A stretch of 8,599 nucleotides of DNA from an uncultured Acinetobacter sp. (GCA_900771065.1 CAAGMP010000135.1:1-8599); one strand, 5' to 3'; shown: positions 1 to 6,956, counted from the first letter of the stretch. Notes: a model not told the origin generated them from the letters alone. Numbers and translations are program-made.

Positions 1-270
1 AGGTTGTTCAACTTTAAGTGTTGGTTCGGCTGCTTTTTCAGTAAAAGCGAAGTCTAAATCTAAAACAGGTTCTTGAACTTTCTCAATTTGAGGTTGTTCA
101 ACTTCGAGTTTTGGTTCTTCAGTTTTTTCAGTAAAAGCGAAGTCCAAATCTAAAACAGGTTCTTGAATTTTCTCAATTTGAGGTTGTTCAACTTTAAGTG
201 TTGGTTCGGCTGCTTTTTGATCTAAAGTAAAATCAAAGTCTAAAACAGGCTCTGGCGCTTTTTCCACACT
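1..270 (-). repeat. 90-bp imperfect tandem repeats inside the FimV-like C-terminal gene
   Basis: Three units start at 1, 91 and 181, each opening with the same plus-strand bases aggttgttcaactt. Each encodes about 30 residues containing VEQPQIEK, QEPVLDLDF and AFTEK. The units at 1 and 181 match each other perfectly over their first 38 bases, while the unit at 91 differs there (PKLEVEQP against PTLKVEQP), suggesting an alternating, 180-bp higher-order unit. The third unit decays after about position 219. The array reaches the left edge, so the copy number is unknown. Because 90 is a multiple of three, copy changes would not break the frame. Confidence 0.85.
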
Positions 271-1032
271 TAAATTTGCTTTTTCCGCTGGTTTGGTAAA
301 GTCAATATCTATAGCGCGAGGTTGTTCTTTTTGCGTTGTAAATTCAAAATTTAAAGCAGGTTGTTGTTCGGTCTGAACGGGTTCAATTTTTGCAGGAATA
401 TCAGTAATAACGGATTCAAAATCAATTGCTTTAGCTGCTTCTTTTGTTGTCGCTTTAGGAACAGTTTGTTCAAATAGTTCATCAAAAGCTTTATTGCTTT
501 TATTAATTTCAGGTTTTTTAGGTGCTTTATTTTTTAAACTTTGTTCGTCTTGAAATTCAATCGTTTCAACAACTTTTTTACTAGTTGCAGCGATGCGTGT
601 TTCCGCTTGAGTTAAAATATCATCTAAACCTAAAGCACGGACATGGTTAGTCAATTGATTAATTGCAAATTCATCTTTTTGCAAGATATGAATTTCAAGT
701 AATAATAAATATAACTCGTGTAATAAAGGGTCACGTTTTAATAATTGGTTAATTTGTGCTTCTGCTGCAAAAAAATTGCGATCACGGATGAGTGATTCAA
801 TTTTTTGACGTGCTTCAGTTGGCAATTCTTTGCTTTGCTCAAGCTCTTCTTCTTCAAAAACTTCATCAACTTGTTTTTTTACTGCCTTTTTTGTTGCTTT
901 TGTTTTGCTATTTTTTGCATTTTTGACAACTTTTTTAGGGCTTTTCCCAGACTCTTGATTAGCATCTTGTCGTTTTTTAACCACAATTAACACAATGATT
1001 AAAATCACGAGTGGAATCACATAAATTAGCAT
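1..1032 (-). CDS. FimV-like protein, membrane and cytoplasmic half (partial, C-terminus beyond left edge)
   Basis: The 344 visible codons run off the left edge and no stop is seen. Residues 3-18 are a single hydrophobic helix (IYVIPLVILIIVLIVV) followed at once by KKRQ, which predicts a membrane anchor with the rest in the cytoplasm. Residues 31-55 are Lys-rich. Residues 70-135 are helical and TPR-like (EARQKIESLIRDRNFFAAEA, then LYLLLLEIHILQKDEFAI), as in the cytoplasmic part of FimV/HubP proteins. From about residue 155 the chain is acidic and low-complexity, with recurring DFxF motifs, and ends in 30-residue repeats. The start is fixed by AGGGG seven bases upstream and an in-frame TAA at 1057-1059. 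It lies 68 bp downstream of the LysM-bearing half, with no terminator between, so the two are probably co-transcribed. In known FimV proteins, polar localisation and type IV pilus or twitching functions are linked to this architecture; that role is inferred here. The usual C-terminal FimV domain is not visible in the window. Confidence 0.8.
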   Translation of the reverse strand, partial: MLIYVIPLVILIIVLIVVKKRQDANQESGKSPKKVVKNAKNSKTKATKKAVKKQVDEVFEEEELEQSKELPTEARQKIESLIRDRNFFAAEAQINQLLKRDPLLHELYLLLLEIHILQKDEFAINQLTNHVRALGLDDILTQAETRIAATSKKVVETIEFQDEQSLKNKAPKKPEINKSNKAFDELFEQTVPKATTKEAAKAIDFESVITDIPAKIEPVQTEQQPALNFEFTTQKEQPRAIDIDFTKPAEKANLSVEKAPEPVLDFDFTLDQKAAEPTLKVEQPQIEKIQEPVLDLDFAFTEKTEEPKLEVEQPQIEKVQEPVLDLDFAFTEKAAEPTLKVEQP

Positions 1033-1039
1033 TGCTATA

Positions 1040-1044
1040 CCCCT
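1040..1044 (-). promoter_or_regulatory. Ribosome binding site of the downstream FimV-like gene
   Basis: On the minus strand AGGGG sits seven bases before the ATG at 1032. Such a well-placed Shine-Dalgarno sequence supports independent initiation of the second FimV-like gene, rather than it being a fragment left by a frameshift. Confidence 0.65.
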
Positions 1045-1100
1045 GCTTAGATCAATTTATGAGAGCGATTGACCTATGAAAAATTGATTTGAATAACAAA

Positions 1101-2303
1101 TTAGTTTTTTGGTTGATGTTTGACTTGCTGATTTTTCAATTGTTGTTGCAATTGAGCAAGACGCGCATTTAACAGTTGAAGTTTGTGATCCTTTTGATGG
1201 AGTGCCAACTCTAATTGTGTTACGTTGCGTTGTAATTTAACGGTTTGTTCACGAGATGTCATGACTTTTAAAGATAATTCTGCTGAAGTTGTTTTAATTT
1301 TTTGCTTACCGTTTTGTCCATTACCCGATTCATTACCCGAAACTAAAGTCATTTCAGCTTCATTTAAGCGATATTTAGTTGCACCCGATTGTTTTGTTTT
1401 AATTGGATTTGTCGTTGCTGTTGGCTTTTTCGGTTCAGCTTTTTGAGTTGTATTGCCACTGCCAATATTTAAGGTGACACCGCGTTTTAAACGACTTGCA
1501 TTGCCATCGACAAAGGCTTGTTCATTATTGGTTTTAATTTCTTGCATCACTTGGTTAATAGAGCGATTTTGTTGTGCTGAAATTTGTGCTGCAATGCTCC
1601 AAAGAGATTCATTGGCTTGAACAACGTGCTGTTTAGAGTTGGTCGTTGTTGGTTTTTTAACGTCAGCTTTTGGCTTTTGAGTCGTTTTTGTTTCTACTGC
1701 ATTCGGTTTTTGTTCTACTTTTTCTTGCTGTGGCGTGGTTTCAACTTTTAGCGGTGCTTGAGTTGAAATGGCTAAGACATCTGATTCGGTGAAATTAGGC
1801 GTTTGAATGGTATTTTGATATTGCGTACTTGTGGGTAAATGCAAATCAATTTCTTGTTCACTTGCAACTATAATTGGGTTTAACGGTTGCTCATTATTTT
1901 GTAACACTTGCATTTTAGCTTGAGTGAGTGACTTTTTAATATGTTGTAAACGAACTTCTTCTCCTTCTTGTACTTTAACTACTAAGTTAATTTGACTGTC
2001 AACAATAGGACGAGATGAAGTAATGGTAATAACACCTGTTCCATTGCCATTTTCACGCACGAAAAAGTTTAAGCCCGCAGGTGGATTATGGACGGCATTA
2101 ATTGCTTTAAGTTCTTCTGGTGTCGCTAAATTTACATTGATTGTGCTATCAGGATTTGTTTTTCTGAAATTTATTTCTGCGTAAAGAAGTTCGCCCGCTG
2201 AAGATTGAACTTGAACGGGGTCAACATTAACTGCATGAAGTGATGAAGATGCAATAATTGTTAAAATAGCAAATGATAAATGTAGTTTTTTATATGCAGT
2301 CAT
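1101..2303 (-). CDS. fimV: FimV-like protein, periplasmic half with LysM-like domain
   Basis: This 400-residue protein has a signal peptide at residues 1-24 (basic AYKK, hydrophobic core FAILTIIASSS, cleavage after LHA). Residues 25-120 match the FimV N-terminal domain, including LATPEEL and ITITSSRPIVDSQINLVVKV. Residues 225-280 form the FimV-type LysM-like peptidoglycan-binding module (HVVQANESLWSIAAQ, then NNEQAFVDGNASRLKRG). Residues 285-335 are a low-complexity linker, and 340-392 form a Gln/Leu-rich coiled coil. In full-length FimV proteins a membrane helix follows the coiled coil; here the gene stops and the helix opens the next gene. The ATG at 2303 is preferred over one at 2384 because it begins directly with the signal peptide and because the longer form starts only about 12 bases past the upstream terminator. 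Its ribosome binding site is weak. The likely role is at the cell pole and cell wall, in twitching or type IV pilus assembly; this is inferred from family membership. Confidence 0.8.
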   Translation of the reverse strand: MTAYKKLHLSFAILTIIASSSLHAVNVDPVQVQSSAGELLYAEINFRKTNPDSTINVNLATPEELKAINAVHNPPAGLNFFVRENGNGTGVITITSSRPIVDSQINLVVKVQEGEEVRLQHIKKSLTQAKMQVLQNNEQPLNPIIVASEQEIDLHLPTSTQYQNTIQTPNFTESDVLAISTQAPLKVETTPQQEKVEQKPNAVETKTTQKPKADVKKPTTTNSKQHVVQANESLWSIAAQISAQQNRSINQVMQEIKTNNEQAFVDGNASRLKRGVTLNIGSGNTTQKAEPKKPTATTNPIKTKQSGATKYRLNEAEMTLVSGNESGNGQNGKQKIKTTSAELSLKVMTSREQTVKLQRNVTQLELALHQKDHKLQLLNARLAQLQQQLKNQQVKHQPKN

Positions 2304-2340
2304 CTTAATCTTAAGCTCGGCCACAGATCGAAAAATGAAG

Positions 2341-2367
2341 AAGATAGAGTAAACGATTTGTTGCCAA
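2341..2367 (-). promoter_or_regulatory. Possible promoter for the two FimV-like genes
   Basis: A terminator separates asd from the FimV-like genes, so a promoter is expected between 2395 and 2304. The best pair seen on the minus strand is TTGGCA (2367-2362) and TATCTT (2346-2341), but the spacer is only 15 bases. An alternative is TTTACA at 2375-2370 with TACTCT 18 bases further on. Neither is convincing. Confidence 0.25.
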
Positions 2368-2395
2368 TTTGTAAAACAATTCATTGTAGCAAAAT

Positions 2396-2425
2396 AAAAA
2401 GCTGATCAGATCTGATCAGCTTTTT
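2396..2425 (-). terminator. Perfect 30-bp palindromic terminator downstream of asd
   Basis: The core gctgatcagatctgatcagc (2401-2420) is a perfect palindrome flanked by aaaaa on the left and tttttt on the right, so the whole 30 bp is self-complementary. Read on the minus strand it begins about 20 bases after the asd stop and is followed by a T-rich run (TTTTTATTTT). The symmetry means it could also stop plus-strand transcription. It contains three GATC sites spaced five bases apart. Confidence 0.85.
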
Positions 2426-2444
2426 TAGGTGTTTTAGTGACTAA

Positions 2445-3563
2445 TTAGGCATTTTTGAAATCAACTAAAATACGTAACATGCGACGTAATGGTTCAGCTG
2501 CACCCCAAAGTAGTTGATCGCCTACAGTAAATGCGCCTAAATATTCTTTGCCCATGTTTAATTTACGCAAACGACCGACTGGCACAGTTAAAGTACCTGT
2601 TACCGCAACGGGTGTTAAATCGGTCATTGATGCTTCACGCGTATTTGGAACAACTTTAGACCAAGCATTTGCATTTGCAATAATATCTTCGATTTCATCA
2701 AGCGGCACATCTTTACGAAGTTTTAAAGTCAATGCTTGAGAGTGACAACGCATTGCACCAATACGGACACAGTGACCATCAATAGGAACAATTTGAGAAT
2801 TGCCTAAGATCTTGTTAGTTTCAACTTGACCTTTCCATTCTTCTTTTGATTGACCGCTTTCAAGTTGCTTGTCAATGTAAGGAATTAATGAACCTGCTAA
2901 TGGCACACCAAAGTTTGCAGATGGGAAGCCTTCGCCACGTTGTAACTGCGCAATTTTAGAATCAATATCTAAAATAGGTGAACGTGGATCATCAAGTAAA
3001 TCTTTGGTATTGTTATACAAATAACCCATACCTGTGATCAATTCACGCATGTTTTGCGCGCCTGCACCCGAAGCCGCTTGATAAGTCATTGAAGTCGCCC
3101 ATTCCACTAAATTGTTTTGGAATAAACCACCTAAACCCATCAACATGAGTGAAACAGTACAGTTACCGCCTACGAATGTTTTTGTGCCTTTAACTAAACC
3201 ATCTTTAATTACATTCATGTTCACTGGATCAAGTACGATGATCGCTTCATCATCCATACGCAATGTCGATGCTGCATCGATCCAATAACCATTCCAACCT
3301 TCAGCTTTCAGTTTAGGAAAAACTTCAGTGGTATAATCACCACCTTGGCAGGTAATAATGACATCCATTTGCTTCAGACTATTAATGTCTGTTGCATCCA
3401 TAAGTGCTGGGGCAGTTTTACCGCCAAACGCAGGGGCTTCACCACCTGCATTACTGGTAGAAAAATAAAATGGCTCAATGTGAGCGAAATCGTTTTCTTC
3501 AACCATACGTTGCATAAGGACGGAACCAACCATCCCGCGCCAACCGACCAGACCTACTTTCAT
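2445..3563 (-). CDS. asd: Aspartate-semialdehyde dehydrogenase
   Basis: The enzyme reduces L-aspartyl phosphate to aspartate semialdehyde with NADPH in the cytoplasm. This is the branch point to lysine, diaminopimelate (hence peptidoglycan), threonine and methionine. At 372 residues it is close to the 367 of the E. coli enzyme. The nucleotide-binding glycine motif GWRGMVG is at residues 7-13. The catalytic cysteine is C135 in GGNCTVS. Other active-site residues also fall at the E. coli numbers: Q162, E241, K244, R267 and H274 (in GHCVRIGAMRCHS). The ATG at 3563 has GAGG nine bases upstream. It has its own promoter and terminator, so it appears monocistronic. No lysine riboswitch or long leader is visible, as the predicted untranslated leader is only about 35 bases. 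The sequence appears intact. Confidence 0.97.
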   Translation of the reverse strand: MKVGLVGWRGMVGSVLMQRMVEENDFAHIEPFYFSTSNAGGEAPAFGGKTAPALMDATDINSLKQMDVIITCQGGDYTTEVFPKLKAEGWNGYWIDAASTLRMDDEAIIVLDPVNMNVIKDGLVKGTKTFVGGNCTVSLMLMGLGGLFQNNLVEWATSMTYQAASGAGAQNMRELITGMGYLYNNTKDLLDDPRSPILDIDSKIAQLQRGEGFPSANFGVPLAGSLIPYIDKQLESGQSKEEWKGQVETNKILGNSQIVPIDGHCVRIGAMRCHSQALTLKLRKDVPLDEIEDIIANANAWSKVVPNTREASMTDLTPVAVTGTLTVPVGRLRKLNMGKEYLGAFTVGDQLLWGAAEPLRRMLRILVDFKNA

Positions 3564-3605
3564 GTCATTTTGCCTCGGTGCGTTAAAAAAATTAAAAGGG
3601 GTTTG

Positions 3606-3633
3606 AGTGTATCAAAAGGATAGTGAACTGCAA
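3606..3633 (-). promoter_or_regulatory. Probable sigma70 promoter of asd
   Basis: On the minus strand TTGCAG (3633-3628) is followed after 16 bases by TACACT (3611-3606), preceded by TGA, which makes an extended -10. Transcription would start near 3599, about 35 bases before the asd ATG. The stretch between asd and the acyltransferase gene (3564-3670) holds nothing else I can support. Confidence 0.55.
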
Positions 3634-3670
3634 GACTTTACAGTGAAAAAAAACAAATTAATGAAATCTT

Positions 3671-4609
3671 TCAAGAATAAATTTTTTCATAACCTTCTGG
3701 ACGTGTTTTAAAACGACGATGAAACCACATGTATTGTGCAGGGGCAATGCGTAATTGACGCTCAATAATGGCATTGGTCAAAGTAGCATCGGCAACTTCA
3801 TCTTGACTTGGAAAATCGGTTAATGCAGGTTCAATTAACACTTTGTATTGTGGATTGTTTAAATCACCTGTTCTGTAAAAATATAATGGAATTGCCGCTG
3901 CACGGGTTATTTTTAATAAACGACGATGTGCGGTCACGGTTGCCGCAGGAACACCGAAAAATGGTGCCATCACTCCTTGTTTTAAACCAAAATCTTGATC
4001 TGGGCTATACCAAATTGCATGTCCATTTTTTAAGTTTCGAATTAAACCACGCATATCATCATGATCAATTTGGTTGGCATAAATTTTTGATCTAGCACGA
4101 TAAATAACAAAATCGAGTAAAGGATTATTTTGTGGGCGATAAACCACATCGGGATCAAAATATTGCGCACATAAATAACCACCTGCATCTAATAGCGTTG
4201 AATGCGTACCAAGTAACAATACGCCTTGACCTTGTGCCTGTGCTTGTTGAATGTATTCTAAACCTTCAATAGAAACGCGACCTGCAAACCATTTAGGTTG
4301 ATACCATGCTTTTAAAGTTTCAAAGACACCTAACATTTGATCAATAAAAACCAATTCGGCTTGTCGTTCAACTTCTGCCGCATTCCATTCGGGAAAGCAA
4401 ACTTCTAAATTGCGTAAAGTAGTTTTTCTACGTGATTTTAATTTTTTAAAGGCAAATCGACCCAAAGCATGTGCTAAGCGAAATTGAATTGACCACGGTA
4501 AAATTGCCAATATCATGAGCAAGGTCACGCCAATCCAAATTCCCCAGTAACGAGGAGATAGAAAAGACCATTGAAATTGACCTGGTTGATAGTCAGATTT
4601 TTGGCTCAT
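3671..4609 (-). CDS. Lipid A biosynthesis late acyltransferase (LpxL/LpxM/HtrB family)
   Basis: The family transfers acyl groups from acyl-ACP onto lipid A precursors at the inner face of the cytoplasmic membrane. This 312-residue protein has the usual family length. A hydrophobic anchor lies at residues 22-40 (WGIWIGVTLLMILAILPW). The HX4D catalytic motif is H136-STLL-D141 in LLLGTHSTLLDAGG. Further family blocks are YRPQNNP (157-163), YSPDQDFG (201-208) and the C-terminal QYMWFHRRFKTRPEG (292-306). No strong Shine-Dalgarno sequence precedes the ATG at 4609. The upstream promoter overlaps the terminator of uup, so it is probably transcribed on its own. I cannot tell from sequence alone whether this is the LpxL-type or the LpxM-type enzyme, and hence which position and chain length it acylates, so no symbol is given. 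Confidence 0.9.
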   Translation of the reverse strand: MSQKSDYQPGQFQWSFLSPRYWGIWIGVTLLMILAILPWSIQFRLAHALGRFAFKKLKSRRKTTLRNLEVCFPEWNAAEVERQAELVFIDQMLGVFETLKAWYQPKWFAGRVSIEGLEYIQQAQAQGQGVLLLGTHSTLLDAGGYLCAQYFDPDVVYRPQNNPLLDFVIYRARSKIYANQIDHDDMRGLIRNLKNGHAIWYSPDQDFGLKQGVMAPFFGVPAATVTAHRRLLKITRAAAIPLYFYRTGDLNNPQYKVLIEPALTDFPSQDEVADATLTNAIIERQLRIAPAQYMWFHRRFKTRPEGYEKIYS

Positions 4610-4624
4610 ATGGTAGATAAATTC

Positions 4625-4662
4625 AAAAAATAAAGCCTAATTTTAACATGCTAAATTAGGCT
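4625..4662 (-). terminator. Rho-independent terminator downstream of uup
   Basis: The 10-bp perfect inverted repeat agcctaattt (4634-4643) and aaattaggct (4653-4662) has a 9-base loop. On the minus strand the stem is followed by TTATTTTTTG, giving the T-run expected of an intrinsic terminator. It lies 45-75 bases after the uup stop codon. The stem is AT-rich in its loop-side half, so it may be only moderately strong. Confidence 0.7.
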
Positions 4663-4667
4663 GTAAA
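4640..4667 (-). promoter_or_regulatory. Probable promoter of the acyltransferase gene, inside the uup terminator
   Basis: On the minus strand TTTACA (4667-4662) is followed after 16 bases by TAAAAT (4645-4640), preceded by TGT, giving an extended -10 (TGTTAAAAT). Transcription would begin near 4633, about 24 bases before the ATG. The -10 lies partly in the loop and partly in one arm of the terminator hairpin. Confidence 0.5.
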
Positions 4668-4699
4668 CCTATGATCTTGATTGTAACAAGATCATAGGT
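4667..4699 (-). repeat. 13-bp perfect inverted repeat just after the uup stop
   Basis: acctatgatcttg (4667-4679) and caagatcataggt (4687-4699) pair perfectly around a 7-base loop. On the minus strand it starts about 7 bases after the uup stop and precedes the terminator hairpin, but only TTT follows its stem, so it is not a typical intrinsic terminator alone. It could protect the 3' end of the mRNA, assist termination, or bind a protein as DNA. Its left arm abuts the -35 of the acyltransferase promoter. Confidence 0.75.
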
Positions 4700-4706
4700 G
4701 ATTGCG

Positions 4707-6602
4707 TTATTTGGTCGAATTTTCTAATTCATCCCAACGTTCTAACTTTTCAAGCAATAATTCCTCAATTTCAGCTAAACGTTGTGAAGCGTTGGTTGCT
4801 GCATTGGCATCGGTGACAAACCAAGAACCATCTGCCAGTTTTTCCGATAATTGAGCTTGTTCGGTTTCTAAGGCTTCAATTTCTTGCGGTAAATTTTCAA
4901 GTTCACGTTGTTCTTTGTAGCTAAGTTTTTTCTTGGCTGTATTCACTATAGGCGCCGTATTTGCTTTAGCTTGTGCCTTTTTGACCGCCATTTTTTGATC
5001 GACAACAGTTTGATCTGGGCGTTGCAACAAATAATCTTGATAGCCACCTACGTATTCTTCAATATGACCTTTGCCATCGAAAACCCACGTTGAAGTGACT
5101 ACATTGTCCATAAAAGCACGGTCATGTGAAATCAACAACAATGTTCCTTTGTATTCAGCAAGCATTTCTTCGAGCAATTCTAATGTGACCATATCTAAGT
5201 CATTGGTCGGTTCATCCATCACAATTAAATTAGACGGTTTGAGCAATAATTTAGCTAATAAAACACGATTTCGCTCGCCACCAGACAGCGCTTTAACAGG
5301 CGTTCTAGCACGTTCAGGATGGAATAAGAAATCTTGTAAATAACTATAGATATGACGACGTTGTCCGTTTACATCTACAAAATCTGAACCTTCAGAAACG
5401 TTATCTTTGACCGATTTTTCCAGTTCAAGTTGATTGCGTAATTGATCAAAATAAGCGACTTCTAATTGTGTTCCAATTTTGGCTGTGCCTGTATGTTCAA
5501 TTTCACCTAAAATTGCTTTGATTAAAGTTGTTTTACCAACACCATTATCACCGACTAAACCAATACGATCACCACGCATGACCATAGCATTGAAATTGAC
5601 AATCAATGGTTTACCATCAAATGAAACGCCTAAGTTTTGAATATCAAAAACCAATTTTCCTGAGCGTACCGCTTCTTGTACCCCCATATTGACTTTACCT
5701 TGTTGGAAGCGACGCGCTTTTGATTCTTCGCGTAACGCTTTTAAGGCACGCACACGACCTTCATTGCGTGTACGACGTGCTTTAATACCTTGACGAATCC
5801 ATGCTTCTTCTTCTGCCAATTTTTTTTCAAATAAAGCATTTTGTTTTTCTTCAGCTTCAAGTTGCTGTGCTTTTAAATCTAAATAACGTGAATAATTTCC
5901 TTCGTAACTACGCAAAATACCGCGATCAAGTTCGACAATGCGCGTTGCTAAGCGATCAACAAAAGCACGGTCATGTGAAATAAATAACAAAGTTAAATTA
6001 TTTTGGTCTAATAAAAATTTTTCTAACCATTCAATGCTTTCGACATCTAAATGGTTGGTTGGTTCATCTAGTAACAACACATCAGGTTGTGTTAATAAAG
6101 CGCGTGCCAATAAAACACGACGTTTACGCCCACCCGATAAATCTGCTAAATCGGCATTTGGGTCTAAATCCATTTTACTTAAAATAGAATTGACTTTGGT
6201 TTCAAGCGCCCAACCATCTAATTGATCAAGTTGATTTTGTAAATCACCCATGCGTTCACAAGCCTTCATATCGCCTAAAATACATGCATCACTTGCTTCA
6301 TGATAGGCTTTCAAAACTTGGGCTGCTTGACCTGCACCATCTGCCACAATATCGGCAACTTTGCCTGAGGACATTGGCACATCTTGAGCCAACATGGCAA
6401 CGCTTAAACCATTTTGAATGGACACTTCGCCTGCATCGGGCAATAAACTACCTTCAATGAGTTTGAGTAAGGTTGATTTTCCTTCACCATTACGACCGAT
6501 TAAACATACGCGCTCGCCACGTTCTAAGGTAAAATTTGTACCATCTAGCAGAGCAGGTCCGCCAAAGGCAAGTTGGACATCTCTTAGAGTAATATAGGCC
6601 AT
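4707..6602 (-). CDS. uup: ABC-F family ATPase Uup
   Basis: This 631-residue cytoplasmic protein has two ABC domains and no membrane segment. First domain: Walker A GRNGEGKST (36-44), signature LSGGRKRR (155-162), Walker B LLLLDEPTNHLD (175-186), switch H210. Second domain: Walker A GDNGVGKTT (351-359), signature LSGGERNR (439-446), Walker B with DEPTNDLD (463-470), switch H493. The interdomain linker (about 240-310) is charged and helical. Residues 557-628 form a C-terminal coiled coil like that of E. coli Uup (635 residues), where it is known to bind DNA. Uup has been linked to transposon excision, replication-associated functions and, as an ABC-F member, the ribosome. The ATG at 6602 is chosen over one at 6656 because MAYITLRDVQLAFGG is the natural domain start, GGAAA lies upstream, and the longer form would overlap slyX. 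All catalytic motifs are intact. Confidence 0.95.
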   Translation of the reverse strand: MAYITLRDVQLAFGGPALLDGTNFTLERGERVCLIGRNGEGKSTLLKLIEGSLLPDAGEVSIQNGLSVAMLAQDVPMSSGKVADIVADGAGQAAQVLKAYHEASDACILGDMKACERMGDLQNQLDQLDGWALETKVNSILSKMDLDPNADLADLSGGRKRRVLLARALLTQPDVLLLDEPTNHLDVESIEWLEKFLLDQNNLTLLFISHDRAFVDRLATRIVELDRGILRSYEGNYSRYLDLKAQQLEAEEKQNALFEKKLAEEEAWIRQGIKARRTRNEGRVRALKALREESKARRFQQGKVNMGVQEAVRSGKLVFDIQNLGVSFDGKPLIVNFNAMVMRGDRIGLVGDNGVGKTTLIKAILGEIEHTGTAKIGTQLEVAYFDQLRNQLELEKSVKDNVSEGSDFVDVNGQRRHIYSYLQDFLFHPERARTPVKALSGGERNRVLLAKLLLKPSNLIVMDEPTNDLDMVTLELLEEMLAEYKGTLLLISHDRAFMDNVVTSTWVFDGKGHIEEYVGGYQDYLLQRPDQTVVDQKMAVKKAQAKANTAPIVNTAKKKLSYKEQRELENLPQEIEALETEQAQLSEKLADGSWFVTDANAATNASQRLAEIEELLLEKLERWDELENSTK

Positions 6603-6624
6603 AGTGTTTCCAAAAATCTCAACT

Positions 6625-6630
6625 GAGGAG
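6625..6630 (+). promoter_or_regulatory. Ribosome binding site of slyX
   Basis: GAGGAG lies five bases before the slyX ATG at 6636, a strong and well-spaced Shine-Dalgarno sequence that fixes this start. Confidence 0.8.
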
Positions 6631-6656
6631 TTATAATGACTAAACAACAAAATCAA
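6630..6656 (-). promoter_or_regulatory. Possible promoter of uup overlapping the slyX start
   Basis: On the minus strand TTGATT (6656-6651) is followed after 15 bases by TATAAC (6635-6630). The -10 is good but the spacer is short. A start near 6622 would leave about 20 bases before the uup ATG. The -10 occupies the bases between the slyX ribosome binding site and its start codon. Confidence 0.35.
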
Positions 6657-6881
6657 AGTGATCTCGGGTCATTTTCCGCAGCTATCGAAGATTTGCAAGT
6701 ACGAATTGCATTTTTAGATGATTTAGTTGAGCAACTCAACGATCAAGTGGCGCGTCAAAATCTTGAAATTACCGATTTAAAAACCCAAATGCAGTTATTA
6801 TATCGCCGTGTAGAAGCGGCAGATTTGTCTGAAGGGGTCGCAGTTTTTGATCCACAAAGTAATATTCCGCCACATTATTGA
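6636..6881 (+). CDS. slyX: SlyX family protein
   Basis: This small cytoplasmic protein of 81 residues has the family's usual length. Residues 17-63 form an amphipathic coiled coil (IEDLQVRIAFLDDLVEQLND, then LKTQMQLLYRRV), and the chain ends in the SlyX-typical PPHY. The molecular function of SlyX is not established; the name comes from linkage to slyD in enteric bacteria, not from a known activity. It diverges from uup with only 33 bp between start codons, so its promoter must lie largely within the 5' end of uup; I found no convincing -35/-10 pair there. The downstream gene has its own promoter. Confidence 0.9.
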   Translation: MTKQQNQSDLGSFSAAIEDLQVRIAFLDDLVEQLNDQVARQNLEITDLKTQMQLLYRRVEAADLSEGVAVFDPQSNIPPHY

Positions 6882-6892
6882 TAGAAAATAAT

Positions 6893-6921
6893 TTGACCTT
6901 TGCAATCGATCAAGCTGTAAT
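6893..6921 (+). promoter_or_regulatory. Probable sigma70 promoter of the PIN-like gene pair
   Basis: TTGACC (6893-6898) and TGTAAT (6916-6921) each match the consensus at five of six positions and are separated by the ideal 17 bases. Transcription would begin near 6928, leaving a leader of about 29 bases before the ATG at 6957. It is the best promoter match in the window. No operator-like palindrome was recognised around it. Confidence 0.65.
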
Positions 6922-6956
6922 GCAATTTCTATGATTGATGGACAAATAATTATCTA

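Noticed and set aside
805..990. Plus-strand open frame of 61 codons rich in Phe and Cys
   Set aside because: It is the antisense shadow of the Lys/Glu-rich stretch of the FimV-like gene, with no ribosome binding site or family match.
1033..1110. Sequencing frameshift as the cause of the split FimV
   Set aside because: A single indel cannot merge the two frames because of the TAA at 1057-1059, and the second gene has its own well-spaced ribosome binding site; read data would still be useful.
2304..2384. A 27-residue N-terminal extension of the FimV periplasmic half starting at 2384
   Set aside because: It would place a non-signal sequence before a good signal peptide and start about 12 bases after a strong terminator; the promoter for the gene must lie in this stretch.
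3564..3670. Lysine riboswitch or attenuator upstream of asd, or a terminator of the acyltransferase gene
   Set aside because: The leader is too short for a riboswitch, and the only hairpin near the acyltransferase stop has a 5-bp stem, a 2-base loop and a distant T-run.
5071..5343. Plus-strand open frames antisense to uup (also at 5938-6225)
   Set aside because: Both cover the two Walker B and signature regions of uup and resemble each other only because those motifs are duplicated.
6603..6656. An 18-residue N-terminal extension of Uup starting at 6656
   Set aside because: It overlaps the slyX start, has no similarity to the family's N-terminus, and MAYITLRDV at 6602 is the natural start with GGAAA upstream.
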